Source: Rhizobiaceae bacterium (GTDB lineage Bacteria; Pseudomonadota; Alphaproteobacteria; Rhizobiales; Rhizobiaceae). From it: a stretch of DNA of 64,000 bases. This document shows positions 10,749 through 20,512 of this stretch, piece by piece. The notes below the pieces were generated by a model that was given only the letters and a program-made list of their open reading frames with translations, was not told the origin of the DNA and did no database searches. The stretch covers positions 682,001 to 746,000 of the forward strand of contig JAEPQK010000001.1 in assembly GCA_017640615.1 (NCBI GenBank). The letters are read 5' to 3'. A program made the translations under genes and the position numbers. The first letter of the stretch is position 1. Each line of letters starts with the position of its first letter.

Positions 10749-12830
10749 TCACTCGATGAACACGTCGACGCTAGCGGCTCTGCCTGCCGCGTCTATTACG
10801 GTCAGGGTGGAGGCACCAGCGCCATCAGGACGCCAGCTCGCGGTGCGGCGGCGGAAAATCTCCTGCAAAGGCCGGCCGTTCGCCAACCATCGGAATGGGG
10901 CACGTCCGCCTTGCAGCTTGAGCACCAGCGGGGCAGCGCCGGAGGCGGCGAGTTCAATACGTGCGCCGTCCGGCGGGAAGACTATGCGCGGCGATGCTTC
11001 GACGATGCCTGGTATTACCGGCGCTTCGTCGGCAGAGCGGAAGCGGCGCAGCGTAACGGGCAGATCAGCGCGCGACAGGCGCACAGCGCCTGGCGGGGGC
11101 GAAGCATGTTCGACGAAAGCGACGCCGGAACGCGAAAAAGCGTCGAAAAGGACGGGCGCCGCAGTCTCGAAGCCGGAAATACCGGGCACCGGGCCGCCGT
11201 CGGGCCTGCCGATCCAGACACCCAGCACATGGCGGCCGTCAAAGCCGATCGACCAGGCATCGCGATAGCCATAGCTCGTGCCAGTCTTGTAGGCGATGCC
11301 GATTTCCGGCGCGCCGCTGGGCGGCACAACGCCCGAGAGAATGTCGGCGACTTGCCAGTTGGCGGTCGCGTCGAGCAAGCGAACCGGCTGCGGCTGCGCC
11401 GGCTTCACATGCAGCGGTGTGGCAAAGCCGGAATTGGGCAGCGCGGTGTAGAGCTGCACGAGATCGCGCAGCGTGACGCCGACACCGCCGAGGCCCATCG
11501 CAAGACCAGGTTTTTCGCCAGGCGGCAGTTGCGGGATAGCGCCCGCATCGCGGAAGCGGCTGGCGAGACGCGTTGGCCCGAGCGCATCGAGCAGGCGTAT
11601 GGCCGGCACGTTGAGGGAGAGTTGCAATGCCTCGCGCACGCTGACATCGCCCATATAGGCCATGTCGAAATTGCGTGGCCGGTAACCGGCGAAATCCGCC
11701 GGGCGATCTTCGATCAGCGTCTGCTGCGCAACCAGACCTTCCTCGAAGGCGAGACCGTAGATGAATGGCTTCAGCGTTGAGCCCGGCGAGCGCACTGCAC
11801 GGGTCAAATCCACCCAGCCATTGCGGGCGGCGTCGAAATAGTCGGCCGCTCCAACCTCGGCGATGATCGCGCCGGTGCGTGCGTCCGCCATCAGCATTGC
11901 GACGGAGACCTTGTCGCCGATGCGCATCGCAGCCTCTGCCGCGACCGCTTCAAGTCTGTGCTGGACCTGCCCGTCGATGGTGAGCTCAATGCGCTGCGCG
12001 GCTGGATCGGCCAGCCGCGCTGCGTCGGCGGCGTGGGCGGCAAGGGCAGGGAGCTCGTAGCGTCCGGTCGGCACGATGTTTACGGCAGCTGCCCGCGCGG
12101 CCTCGGCGGTGTCCATCAGGCCTGCGTCAGCCATGCGCGCGAGCACGCGGTCACGCGCCAGCTTTGCGTTTTTTGGATGCCTGTCGGGCCGGCGCGCCTC
12201 CGGCGACTGGGGTAGGGCAACGAGCAGTGCCGCTTCGCCGACCGAGAGCCGGCGCGGTTCCTTGCCAAACCAGGCGAGCGAAGCTGCGCGTACGCCTTCT
12301 ATATTGCCGCCATAGGGCGCCAGCGTGAGGTAGCGGCGCAGAATCTCGTCCTTCGACAGCCGCCGCTCGATTTGCCAGGCGCGGAACATCTGACGCAGCT
12401 TGGCCGAAATGGAGCGCCGCTCGCGCGGCTCGATCAGCCGTGCAAGCTGCATCGTGATCGTCGAGCCGCCAGAGACGATACGGCCGTTTGTCATCAACTG
12501 GCCGGCCGCGCGCGCCATGGCGACGGGGTCTATGCCCCGATGTTCGCGGAAGCGCTTGTCTTCATATGCAATCAGCATGTCGAGAAAGTGCGGCTCGACA
12601 TCGCGCAGTTCCACTGCCATGCGCCAGCGACCGTCTGGCGCTGCATAGGCGCGAAGCAATTCGCCATTGCGTCCCACCACTTCCGCCGAGACCGGCGGTT
12701 CGTCGAGCGGCGGCGGGAAGGCTCGGTCGGCCTGAGCGAGCGCCACTAACGCCAGCATTGCCAGCGCAGCCGCCGCCGCGCCGACATTTGCGGAGCGCGG
12801 CAGCACCTTGCCTGACAAGAGCCGACGCAT
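10749..12830 (-). CDS. pbpC: Penicillin-binding protein 1C
   Basis: Bifunctional peptidoglycan synthase anchored in the inner membrane, 693 residues. One N-terminal membrane segment (residues 17-33) is followed by a GT51 glycosyltransferase domain with catalytic Glu90 in EDKRFREHRG and the GGSTITMQLAR motif (121-131). The transpeptidase domain has the nucleophile Ser351 and Lys354 (SPGSTLKPF), SLN at 405-407 and KTGT at 515-518. A C-terminal PBP1C-specific beta domain (about 600-693) completes the protein. Its start codon shares one base with the stop of the alpha-2-macroglobulin gene, the standard genomic pairing of PbpC with YfhM-type macroglobulins. It probably repairs or remodels the wall when the envelope is damaged. 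Confidence 0.95.
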   Translation of the reverse strand: MRRLLSGKVLPRSANVGAAAAALAMLALVALAQADRAFPPPLDEPPVSAEVVGRNGELLRAYAAPDGRWRMAVELRDVEPHFLDMLIAYEDKRFREHRGIDPVAMARAAGQLMTNGRIVSGGSTITMQLARLIEPRERRSISAKLRQMFRAWQIERRLSKDEILRRYLTLAPYGGNIEGVRAASLAWFGKEPRRLSVGEAALLVALPQSPEARRPDRHPKNAKLARDRVLARMADAGLMDTAEAARAAAVNIVPTGRYELPALAAHAADAARLADPAAQRIELTIDGQVQHRLEAVAAEAAMRIGDKVSVAMLMADARTGAIIAEVGAADYFDAARNGWVDLTRAVRSPGSTLKPFIYGLAFEEGLVAQQTLIEDRPADFAGYRPRNFDMAYMGDVSVREALQLSLNVPAIRLLDALGPTRLASRFRDAGAIPQLPPGEKPGLAMGLGGVGVTLRDLVQLYTALPNSGFATPLHVKPAQPQPVRLLDATANWQVADILSGVVPPSGAPEIGIAYKTGTSYGYRDAWSIGFDGRHVLGVWIGRPDGGPVPGISGFETAAPVLFDAFSRSGVAFVEHASPPPGAVRLSRADLPVTLRRFRSADEAPVIPGIVEASPRIVFPPDGARIELAASGAAPLVLKLQGGRAPFRWLANGRPLQEIFRRRTASWRPDGAGASTLTVIDAAGRAASVDVFIE

Positions 12831-15800
12831 CAGGGCGCGACGACTTCCATGAAGCCGTCGGCGGTGCGGGCGCGGAACTGCGGACGATACATGTCTTCCA
12901 CGTTCGCCGCTGGGTGCGCATAGACGCCGGGTGTGACCGCGCGCACGACATAGGCCATGACGATTTCACGGTCGCTGCCGCCGGAACGGTCGAACGCCGC
13001 GACGAAACGATCGTCGCGGAATTCCGCATGCGCGTAGTCGGTGTTGGGCAGCCACTCGAAATTCTTCAGTTCGGCGCTGCTGACAAGGCTTGGATTGTCG
13101 ATCTCGAAGCCGCCTGGCAGCAGGTCGGTCACCAATACACGCGAACCCCAATCGTTCTGCTCCGTCACTTTGAGAACGACGACCAGACGCTCGTTCTGAG
13201 CAACCGAGCTGGCATTCGCGGGCGAACCGTCGAGGTTGTAGTAGTTGCGCTCGATGGCAAAGCCCTCGCCGCCAGCCGGCAGCGGTTCGGCGGGCGCGGC
13301 GACCGTGGTCACCACCGCATCGACGGCAGCCGAGCCGCGATTGACGATCGTGACCGGTTTACCCGGCAGAGCGAGACCTTCCAGCTCGGTTGCATAGCCG
13401 CCCATATGCGGGCTTCCATTGATCTCCAGCTGAAGCGCTTCGCTGCCTTCCATCAGTGCGCGGGCAGCAAGCAGCATCCAGGCCTGTTCCTGCGTCGACA
13501 AATAACGATCGACCCGGCTTGCCTCAGCGGCGAAGGAGATCATCTCCGGCACCATGCCGGGGACCGGCCGCGTTTCGGCCGCCAGAGCCAGGATCGCCGC
13601 GCCATCGCGCAAGGCCGAGCCGTAGTCCGAACGGTACGCGTCGCTCTGGCCGCTGTGGGCCAGCTCCAGCGATGACCGGAAGGCGCGTTCGGCGCGCAGG
13701 GTGTCGCCGTAGAGCGCGAGGCTCGCCGCGATCTGCGCACGCGCCATCGGCGTGTCAAACTCATCGAGCCGCGTGTCAGCGTAATAACGCAAGTCGCCTG
13801 CCGAGGCCCGCCTGTTGCGCGCCAATACATAGAGCGCATAGCCGATTTCGGCGCCTCGCTCCTGAATGTCGAGATCATAGGAGATCGAGTTCTGGAGGTT
13901 GTCGAGCGCAAGCCGCATGCCCTGTTCGGGCACCTGATAATCGAGCTCGCGGGCGCGGGTCAGGAACTCCGTCACATAGGAATCAAGCCACAGATCACCC
14001 CAGCCGGGCGCCCACAGGCCGAAGCTGCCGGAGGACGACTGGTAGGAGAGCACACGCAGTATGGCGTCCTGCACGCGCTTCTCGATTTCGGGATCGGGAT
14101 CCAGACCCGACTGTGCCGCAAGCTCTGCAACATAGAGCAGCGGCAGCGCGCGGCTCGTCGTCTGCTCCGCGCAGCCATAGGGATAGCGGTCGAGGCTGAC
14201 GAGCAGAGACGGAATGTCGAACGCCGCGACTGGCGAGACGCCAATCGAGACCGACGCGCCGTCGAGCAGGCTGTCGCCCAGAAGCTCCTCATCGACCCTG
14301 ATCGAGCCGCCATTCGCCGCCAGCGATACGATGCGCCGTGTGGTCACGGGCATGGCGGAGGGCCGGACGGGGATCGACAGCGCGTGTTCGACCGTCGTGC
14401 CGTCGGCATGTGCGAGCTGCACCGTAATGGCCGACCGGCCCGTTCTTTCGGCGGTGAGGGGCACGGTGACGGATTTGCGTTCACCGGAAGCGAATGTGAT
14501 GGCGTCCGCAAACGTCGCGGCGACCCGGCCGTCGGTAACGACCTCAAGGCTGTAGTCGCCTGCCGGACCGTCGGTATTGGCGATGTCGAGGCGCAGCGTC
14601 GCGGTGTCGCCGGGCGCCATGAAGCGGGGCAGGCCGGCGGTGACGACGACCGGCTCGCGCACGATGACGTCCGTCTCGGCGTTGCCGACGGCATCCTTCG
14701 TCCAAGCCACAGCCATCAGACGAACGGTGCCGTTGAACTGCGGAATGTCGAAAGCCACGATGGCGCGGCCATCGTTGTCGAGTTCGACCGGGCCGGTGAA
14801 GAAGGCGACCAGCTCTTCGGTGGGCGGGCTGCCCTCGGCCGCCATGCCGCCGCCATCGCCGCCAGTGCGCAGACGCCCGGTCACGCCGAGCGAACCGTCG
14901 ATCAGGCGGCCGTAAAGGTCGCGCAGTTCCAGTCCGAGCCGGCGCTGACCGTAGTACCAGCCGCTCGGATCGGGAGCCTCGTAGTTGGTGAGGTTCAGAA
15001 TGCCGACATCGACGGCGGCTAGCGCGACATAGGCGGTCTCGCCGGCCGCTCCCGGCACCGAGATCGGCACGGTGAGCGGACCGCGCGGCTTCGACTGTGC
15101 CGGAGCTTCCAGCGCGACATCTAGCTTGCGCGGACCCGGATCGACCGAGAGCCATTTCAGGCCGATGGCGCGGGCCGGCATGCGCGTTTCCTCGGCGTCG
15201 CCCGGACGGAACAGGGTGGCGGTGACATAAGCTCCCGCACCCCAGTTTTCGCTAACCGGAATGTCGATCGTTGCGCCGCCCTCGGGCACGCTGGCGGTAA
15301 TGGTCTCCAGCAGGCGATCCGCGCCGACTGTGACCAGCACTTCGCCGGCGAAACGCGGCGATATCTGCAGGCGCGCGGTTTCGCCCGGAGCGTATTCTTC
15401 TTTATCCAGCGCGATTTCGAGACCGTCCGGCGTTTCGGTCGAGCTTGCGGCGACATACCAGCCGGCGTCGAATTCGACGGAGGTTTGCGGGCCTGCCGGG
15501 TCCGGTGTCTCCACGGTGAGCCGATAGCGGCCCCACTGAACCGCCGACTGAATGCGGCCTTCGGCGTCGGCGCCAACGTCGAGCCGACCATCGGCGACCT
15601 TGGTTTCGTAGGTGATCGGTTCGTAATACCAGCTCGAGCCGTTGCGGTACCACTGATAGGAGCGTTCGAGCTTTTCGAGCGTCCAGATCAGGCCGTCCAT
15701 CTCCATACGCTCGCCGTCAGCTGACGCGCCGATGACACGGAAGGAGGCGATTGCGCCCTCGGGCACCGAGCCGTCGGTGAATTCGGGCCGCACACCGATC

Positions 15801-18289
15801 AAGTCGGTTTCGGAGACAACGCCGACCACCAGCGAGCGCTCAACCGCGCGGCCGGCGCCTTCGCGCATGCGCACGACCACATTGGCGTTGATACGCTGGG
15901 TGGTGGAGGGGATCGCGTTGACGAACACCTCGAAGTTCGCCTTGCCGTTGTCATCGGTGACCGGAAGGTCCGACAAAGGCGTGACGTTGGCGTATTCGTT
16001 GGTCTGCTCGTCTGCAAGGCCGAATTGATAGCCGGGGAAGGCTTCCCATTCGCGGGTCGTCGTCAGTGCGACCTCGCCCTCCATCGCAAGGCCCGATGCC
16101 GGCGCGCCATAAAGGAAGCGGCCGTCGACCTCGACCAGTGCGGGTTCGCCGACGACAATTTCGCTGTCGGGAGAGGAAAGATCGAACTCGATGCGGTCAG
16201 GCACGAAATCCTCGACCAGGAAGCGGCCGCTGGCGACCGAGGTTTTGTCCGGGTCGGCATGGATGCGGTAATTCCAGGTGCCGCGCATGGCGTTTGCCTG
16301 GAGTTCGAGCTCCACCGCGTAGCCGCCCAGCGCTGCGCCATTATCGACGATGCGGCGATCCTCAACACCGTCGGGGCGGGTGAAGATGAACGTGAGCGGC
16401 AGGTTTTCGACCGCCACCGCCGCGTCATCCCTTGCAAGCGCTGCGGCATGCACGGTCTCGCCGGCGCGGTAGATGCCGCGCTCCGTCCACGAAAAGACGT
16501 CGAGCGCGCCGGGTGCAGCGCGGCCGGTGACGCCACGCTCGGACAGATCGAAGCCGGCGCGGGTCATGTCGAGGAAGACGAAATCGCCGCCGCTGTTCTT
16601 TGCCAGCAGCGCTGCGGGGGCAAGGCTGCCCGTGCCGCGCGTCAGGCCAGGGGTGAATTTCGCCTGCCCGGCGGCGTCGGTGGTCGCCGTGCCGAGCACC
16701 TCATTGTTGCGTGCAAGCAGCGTGAGCTCCGCACCTTCAAGAGGCTGGGCGCTCGCCAGCGAGCGGGCAAAAACGGTCAGCCCGTCCGCTCCGGTGAAGG
16801 TGGTGAGGCCGATATCGGACACCACGAACCACTGCGTGGCCTTGGCGTTCCAGTAGTCCGCCTGTTCGCCTTTCGGTGTTGCGGAAAGCACGTAGACACC
16901 GGGTTCGCGCTCGGGCAGCGCCTCATCGACCGGGAAGCTCGTGGTAACGTCGGAATTGAGTTCGGAGCGGATGTCGATCTCGCCGGTCCAGACCGGCTGA
17001 CCGAGTTGCTCGCCAACTTCCGTGAGGCCATAGCCATCCAACTGGCTGAGGAAGCGGAAGCCCGAGAGAAGCTGCGTCAAGGCGCGGTCGCCGACGCGGT
17101 AAAGCTTGAGCTCGGCGGTTTCGGTGTTGACGCTGATCAGCGGAATGCCGCGTCGCGCGGTGGACGGCAGCACGAAGTTTTCGCCGGTGAAACGCAGCGA
17201 GGGCGAGCGGTCGCGCACATATATGTTGAGCGTGATGGGGCTCGCGATCACTTCGCCGATGGCCGACGGCAGGCCGGAACGCACCACGATGTCATAGTAT
17301 TCGGCGTGGTCGAGACCTTCGACACAAAGCTGGCGCTCGCCTGCATCGACAGCTTTCGGCGCACGTCCGTCGACCGTGACGAACGATGCGTAGTCGGTTC
17401 CGGTTTTCACCAGCGCTTCGGAGAACTGAAGGCAGATGCGCGGCGATACGGTGTCGGAGTTCACCGTGTGATCGACGACACGGAAGCCCTTGCGGGCGCG
17501 CAAATCTTCCATCTCGGCACGCACGGCGGCGCTGTTCACTAGCTCGAGGCTGGCGTTGTAGGCCGAGATTGCCGGACGATAGAGATCGCGATTGTCGAGC
17601 GCGCGCGCCATGTCGGCCAGCGCCTCGGCGCGTTCGTTCGTACCACGCGTGAGCTGATATGCGTTCAGCGCCGCTGAGGTGCCGGCGCGCGCAAATGCGC
17701 CTTTCTCGAAGCTGTTTTCGGTCGTCACCGCAAGCAAAGCAGTCGTGAGCTGCGACCAGACCGGCCGCGCGTCCGCATTTATGCGCAGCGCCTCGCGGAA
17801 TGCCTGCACAGCCTCGCGCGAATTTCCGGAGTTGAGCGCGTTTTCGCCTATCGTGGTGAGAACGCCGACGCCCATGCCGGGGTCGGGACGGGGCTCGGCG
17901 GCGATATCTGCGCGGTAGCGGATGGCTTCATCGTGCACATTGTCGGGCAGGAAGGCGAGTTCCGGCGGTGCGCCGATGTCCGGTTCGCCGGTTGTTGGCA
18001 CCGCGCGCCCGGCAACCGCACCGGGGAAGGGGTTGATGAAGGCATAGTCGGATTTGAGGAAGCACCAGCTCGCGCTGGTGTTGTATGTGAAGGCGCGGCA
18101 CTGCTGATCGCCCAGGCATGCCGCCGAGCATTGTTCGAGCGAAACGTCTTTTTCCGTTCGCAGGTCGAAGCCGAAATAGTCGCCGTCCTGCGTTAGCTCA
18201 ATGCGCCGCTCCTGCGCGGTCGCCAATGGGGCTGAAACGAAAATTGCTAGAATCAGAAAAGAAAAGAACCGAACCGCGCGCATGGCCAT
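12830..18289 (-). CDS. yfhM: Bacterial alpha-2-macroglobulin (YfhM family) with N-terminal PAN/apple domain
   Basis: Very large periplasmic protease-trapping protein, 1819 residues. The start at 18289 (MAMRAVRFF) has GGAGGAG just upstream and yields a hydrophobic signal peptide ending about PLATAQ. Residues near 30-80 carry a cysteine-rich PAN/apple-like domain (SLEQCSAACLGDQQCRAFTY, ASWCFLKS), followed by a helical repeat and a series of macroglobulin beta domains. The thioester motif CAEQ lies at about residue 1373 within YGCAEQTTSR, so a covalent trap is expected to work. No lipobox cysteine is visible at the signal cleavage site, unlike the E. coli lipoprotein. Downstream pbpC overlaps by one base, supporting a shared role in defending the envelope against host or competitor proteases. 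Confidence 0.93.
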   Translation of the reverse strand: MAMRAVRFFSFLILAIFVSAPLATAQERRIELTQDGDYFGFDLRTEKDVSLEQCSAACLGDQQCRAFTYNTSASWCFLKSDYAFINPFPGAVAGRAVPTTGEPDIGAPPELAFLPDNVHDEAIRYRADIAAEPRPDPGMGVGVLTTIGENALNSGNSREAVQAFREALRINADARPVWSQLTTALLAVTTENSFEKGAFARAGTSAALNAYQLTRGTNERAEALADMARALDNRDLYRPAISAYNASLELVNSAAVRAEMEDLRARKGFRVVDHTVNSDTVSPRICLQFSEALVKTGTDYASFVTVDGRAPKAVDAGERQLCVEGLDHAEYYDIVVRSGLPSAIGEVIASPITLNIYVRDRSPSLRFTGENFVLPSTARRGIPLISVNTETAELKLYRVGDRALTQLLSGFRFLSQLDGYGLTEVGEQLGQPVWTGEIDIRSELNSDVTTSFPVDEALPEREPGVYVLSATPKGEQADYWNAKATQWFVVSDIGLTTFTGADGLTVFARSLASAQPLEGAELTLLARNNEVLGTATTDAAGQAKFTPGLTRGTGSLAPAALLAKNSGGDFVFLDMTRAGFDLSERGVTGRAAPGALDVFSWTERGIYRAGETVHAAALARDDAAVAVENLPLTFIFTRPDGVEDRRIVDNGAALGGYAVELELQANAMRGTWNYRIHADPDKTSVASGRFLVEDFVPDRIEFDLSSPDSEIVVGEPALVEVDGRFLYGAPASGLAMEGEVALTTTREWEAFPGYQFGLADEQTNEYANVTPLSDLPVTDDNGKANFEVFVNAIPSTTQRINANVVVRMREGAGRAVERSLVVGVVSETDLIGVRPEFTDGSVPEGAIASFRVIGASADGERMEMDGLIWTLEKLERSYQWYRNGSSWYYEPITYETKVADGRLDVGADAEGRIQSAVQWGRYRLTVETPDPAGPQTSVEFDAGWYVAASSTETPDGLEIALDKEEYAPGETARLQISPRFAGEVLVTVGADRLLETITASVPEGGATIDIPVSENWGAGAYVTATLFRPGDAEETRMPARAIGLKWLSVDPGPRKLDVALEAPAQSKPRGPLTVPISVPGAAGETAYVALAAVDVGILNLTNYEAPDPSGWYYGQRRLGLELRDLYGRLIDGSLGVTGRLRTGGDGGGMAAEGSPPTEELVAFFTGPVELDNDGRAIVAFDIPQFNGTVRLMAVAWTKDAVGNAETDVIVREPVVVTAGLPRFMAPGDTATLRLDIANTDGPAGDYSLEVVTDGRVAATFADAITFASGERKSVTVPLTAERTGRSAITVQLAHADGTTVEHALSIPVRPSAMPVTTRRIVSLAANGGSIRVDEELLGDSLLDGASVSIGVSPVAAFDIPSLLVSLDRYPYGCAEQTTSRALPLLYVAELAAQSGLDPDPEIEKRVQDAILRVLSYQSSSGSFGLWAPGWGDLWLDSYVTEFLTRARELDYQVPEQGMRLALDNLQNSISYDLDIQERGAEIGYALYVLARNRRASAGDLRYYADTRLDEFDTPMARAQIAASLALYGDTLRAERAFRSSLELAHSGQSDAYRSDYGSALRDGAAILALAAETRPVPGMVPEMISFAAEASRVDRYLSTQEQAWMLLAARALMEGSEALQLEINGSPHMGGYATELEGLALPGKPVTIVNRGSAAVDAVVTTVAAPAEPLPAGGEGFAIERNYYNLDGSPANASSVAQNERLVVVLKVTEQNDWGSRVLVTDLLPGGFEIDNPSLVSSAELKNFEWLPNTDYAHAEFRDDRFVAAFDRSGGSDREIVMAYVVRAVTPGVYAHPAANVEDMYRPQFRARTADGFMEVVAP

Positions 18290-18563
18290 GCTGCTCCTCC
18301 AACAGTATCCGCGTCCCTTCGGATAACCCATTCATGTGGCGCTTGTGATACGGCGGTTGTCAACGGCTGTGCCGCGCGCCATGTAGACAGGCCGGTTTGC
18401 GTTTGCCCCGCCCCGATGGCGTGTTAATGCAGGTCGGGGCCGCCGGCGCATGTGCGTTTCCTGCACCGTTACAAGCTGTAAGGGAATGTGAGCGCCGGAT
18501 TGTGGCCGCAATAGGTGCAGTAGAGTTCAATCCGAATTTAGGAATTGTGGTTACCCTGGAGTA

Positions 18564-20504
18564 ATGCGACCGGAAGAAATGCCAGATATGGGTACTGTCA
18601 GGCCGGGCGCGCGTTTCGCGCGCCTGATGTCTGCGTGCGTCTTTTTGGCAGTATTTCTGGGTGCGGCCGCAACTCCGGCAGCTGCTTTCGAACTGTTCGG
18701 GTTACGGCTTTTCGGCGAGAAGGACGAAACCCAGACCGAGATCGTCGATCCTGTCTTTTATTCGGTTACTTTCGACGCAGGCACCGCAAATGAAGAGCTT
18801 TCGGATGCCCTGAAGGAAGCATCGCTGCTTGTCGGCGACGAGGGCAAGGCGGTTTCCGGCTCGCTTGGGCTTATCTCCAAAGCGCGCAACGATCGGGAGC
18901 GGCTGGTCGCGGCGCTTTATGAACAGGCGCGTTACGACGGCGTAGTGACGATTCGCATTGCCGGAAGGTCGCTGGACGAGATTCCGCCCGATGCCGTGTT
19001 CGACACGGCAGGTGCGGTTGCGGTGTCGATCAGCGTCGATCCCGGCTCGGTGTTCGTGCTCGGCGATATCAGTCTGACAGGAGATGCTGGCAATCTTGCG
19101 CCGGCGCGTTTCGGGCTGATGCCTGGTGGTGACGCCGGCTCCAAGGCGATCCTGAAAGCAGAGCGCGACATGGTGCGCGCCCTGAAACAGGAAGGTCGGC
19201 CGCTGGCGCGGGTCATTGCGCGCCAGGTCGTTGCCGATAGCGCGACCAAGGAACTCGACATCAGTTTCGCATTCGAGGCGGGGCCGATCGCGCCTTATGG
19301 CCAGACCAATGTTGAAGGCGCCGAGCAGGTCGACCGCGAGTTCATTGCCTATATGACTGGGCTCAAGCCGGGCGAAACCTATTCGCCCAAGGAGCGGGAC
19401 CGGGCGCGCGAGCGGCTCCAGAACCTCGAAGTGTTCAGCAGCGTTTCGGTGACCGAAGCCGACGCGCTCGACCCGGATGGGTCGATCCCCGTGAATGTCG
19501 TCGTTTCGGAGCGCAAACACCGCTATTTCGGTATCGGCGCGACGATATCGAGCACCGAGGGCGCCGGCATCGAAGGCTATTGGGGCCACCGCAATCTGTT
19601 CGGCAGGGCGGAGAAGCTGCGCATCGAGGGCTCCATCAGCCGCATCGGCAGCGCAGCCAGCTTTGGCATGCTCGACTATAATGCGCGCATCCTGTTCGAG
19701 AAGCCGGGCGTGCTTGGCCCCGCCTCGAAGTTCATTTCGAGTGTGGAAGCCTCGTTCCTGCACCCCAACGCCTATAACAGCTTCACTGTCGATGCGCGGG
19801 CCGGCATCCGCCGCGATCTGACGCCGAAGCAGACCGTTTCGGCGGAAGTGCGCGTTGCCTGGTCGAGCGTCACCGACAGCTTCAGCCCCGTCGTGCCCCG
19901 TAGCCATCTTCTGGTCAGTATTCCGCTGGAATATGTCTATGACGGTCGCGACAACCGACTCGATCCGAAGCGGGGCCAGCGTTTTCTTGTGTATGCCGAG
20001 CCCACGCGTGACATGTTCTCGGGCGCGAATTTCCTGAAGGTGCGGGGCGAGGCCTCGATCTACAGGTCGCTCGACGGCGATGGGCGCTTCGTGTTTGCCG
20101 CACGTGCGGCGGCGGGGTCGATCATGGGAGCGCCGCTGGCTGCAGTACCCGCCGACAGGCGGTTCTATTCGGGTGGCGGCGGCTCAGTGCGAGGCTATTC
20201 CTTCCAGGGGGTAGGCCCGCGCGACGCGACCGGGAAACCGACCGGCGGACGGTCATTCGCGGAGGCTTCGCTCGAGATGCGCATCAAGGTCAGTGAAAAG
20301 ATCGGACTGGTTCCGTTTATCGACGCCGGCACGGTTTCGGCGGCGACATTGCCCAGCCTGTCCACATTGCAGTTCGGCGCGGGCCTCGGCCTGCGCTATC
20401 TGACGCCATTCGGCCCGCTCAGGGTCGATGCAGCCGTACCGCTGAACCGGCGTCCCGGTGATCCGAGTTTTGGCGTCTATGCGGGTATCGGGCAGGCATT
20501 CTGA
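18564..20504 (+). CDS. tamA: Outer-membrane assembly factor TamA (Omp85 family)
   Basis: Outer-membrane beta-barrel of the Omp85/BamA superfamily, 646 residues. An N-terminal signal peptide (hydrophobic from about residue 22, ending near TPAAA) precedes POTRA domains (about 65-330, for example PYGQTNVEGAEQVDREFIAYMTGLKPGETYSP). A 16-stranded barrel with the conserved loop 6 motif VRGY (GSVRGYSFQG) follows, and the chain ends in a C-terminal aromatic GIGQAF. With the adjacent tamB it forms the translocation and assembly module linking inner and outer membranes. The start at 18564 has GGAG 4 bases upstream; ATGs at 18579 and 18588 would remove only a few residues. Confidence 0.93.
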   Translation: MRPEEMPDMGTVRPGARFARLMSACVFLAVFLGAAATPAAAFELFGLRLFGEKDETQTEIVDPVFYSVTFDAGTANEELSDALKEASLLVGDEGKAVSGSLGLISKARNDRERLVAALYEQARYDGVVTIRIAGRSLDEIPPDAVFDTAGAVAVSISVDPGSVFVLGDISLTGDAGNLAPARFGLMPGGDAGSKAILKAERDMVRALKQEGRPLARVIARQVVADSATKELDISFAFEAGPIAPYGQTNVEGAEQVDREFIAYMTGLKPGETYSPKERDRARERLQNLEVFSSVSVTEADALDPDGSIPVNVVVSERKHRYFGIGATISSTEGAGIEGYWGHRNLFGRAEKLRIEGSISRIGSAASFGMLDYNARILFEKPGVLGPASKFISSVEASFLHPNAYNSFTVDARAGIRRDLTPKQTVSAEVRVAWSSVTDSFSPVVPRSHLLVSIPLEYVYDGRDNRLDPKRGQRFLVYAEPTRDMFSGANFLKVRGEASIYRSLDGDGRFVFAARAAAGSIMGAPLAAVPADRRFYSGGGGSVRGYSFQGVGPRDATGKPTGGRSFAEASLEMRIKVSEKIGLVPFIDAGTVSAATLPSLSTLQFGAGLGLRYLTPFGPLRVDAAVPLNRRPGDPSFGVYAGIGQAF

Positions 20505-20512
20505 CCGCCGCC

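Noticed and set aside
16025-17542. 505-codon open frame on the plus strand
   Set aside because: It lies wholly antisense to the alpha-2-macroglobulin gene. Its product is rich in Arg, Gly and Ala with no domain, as expected from the complement of a GC-rich gene.
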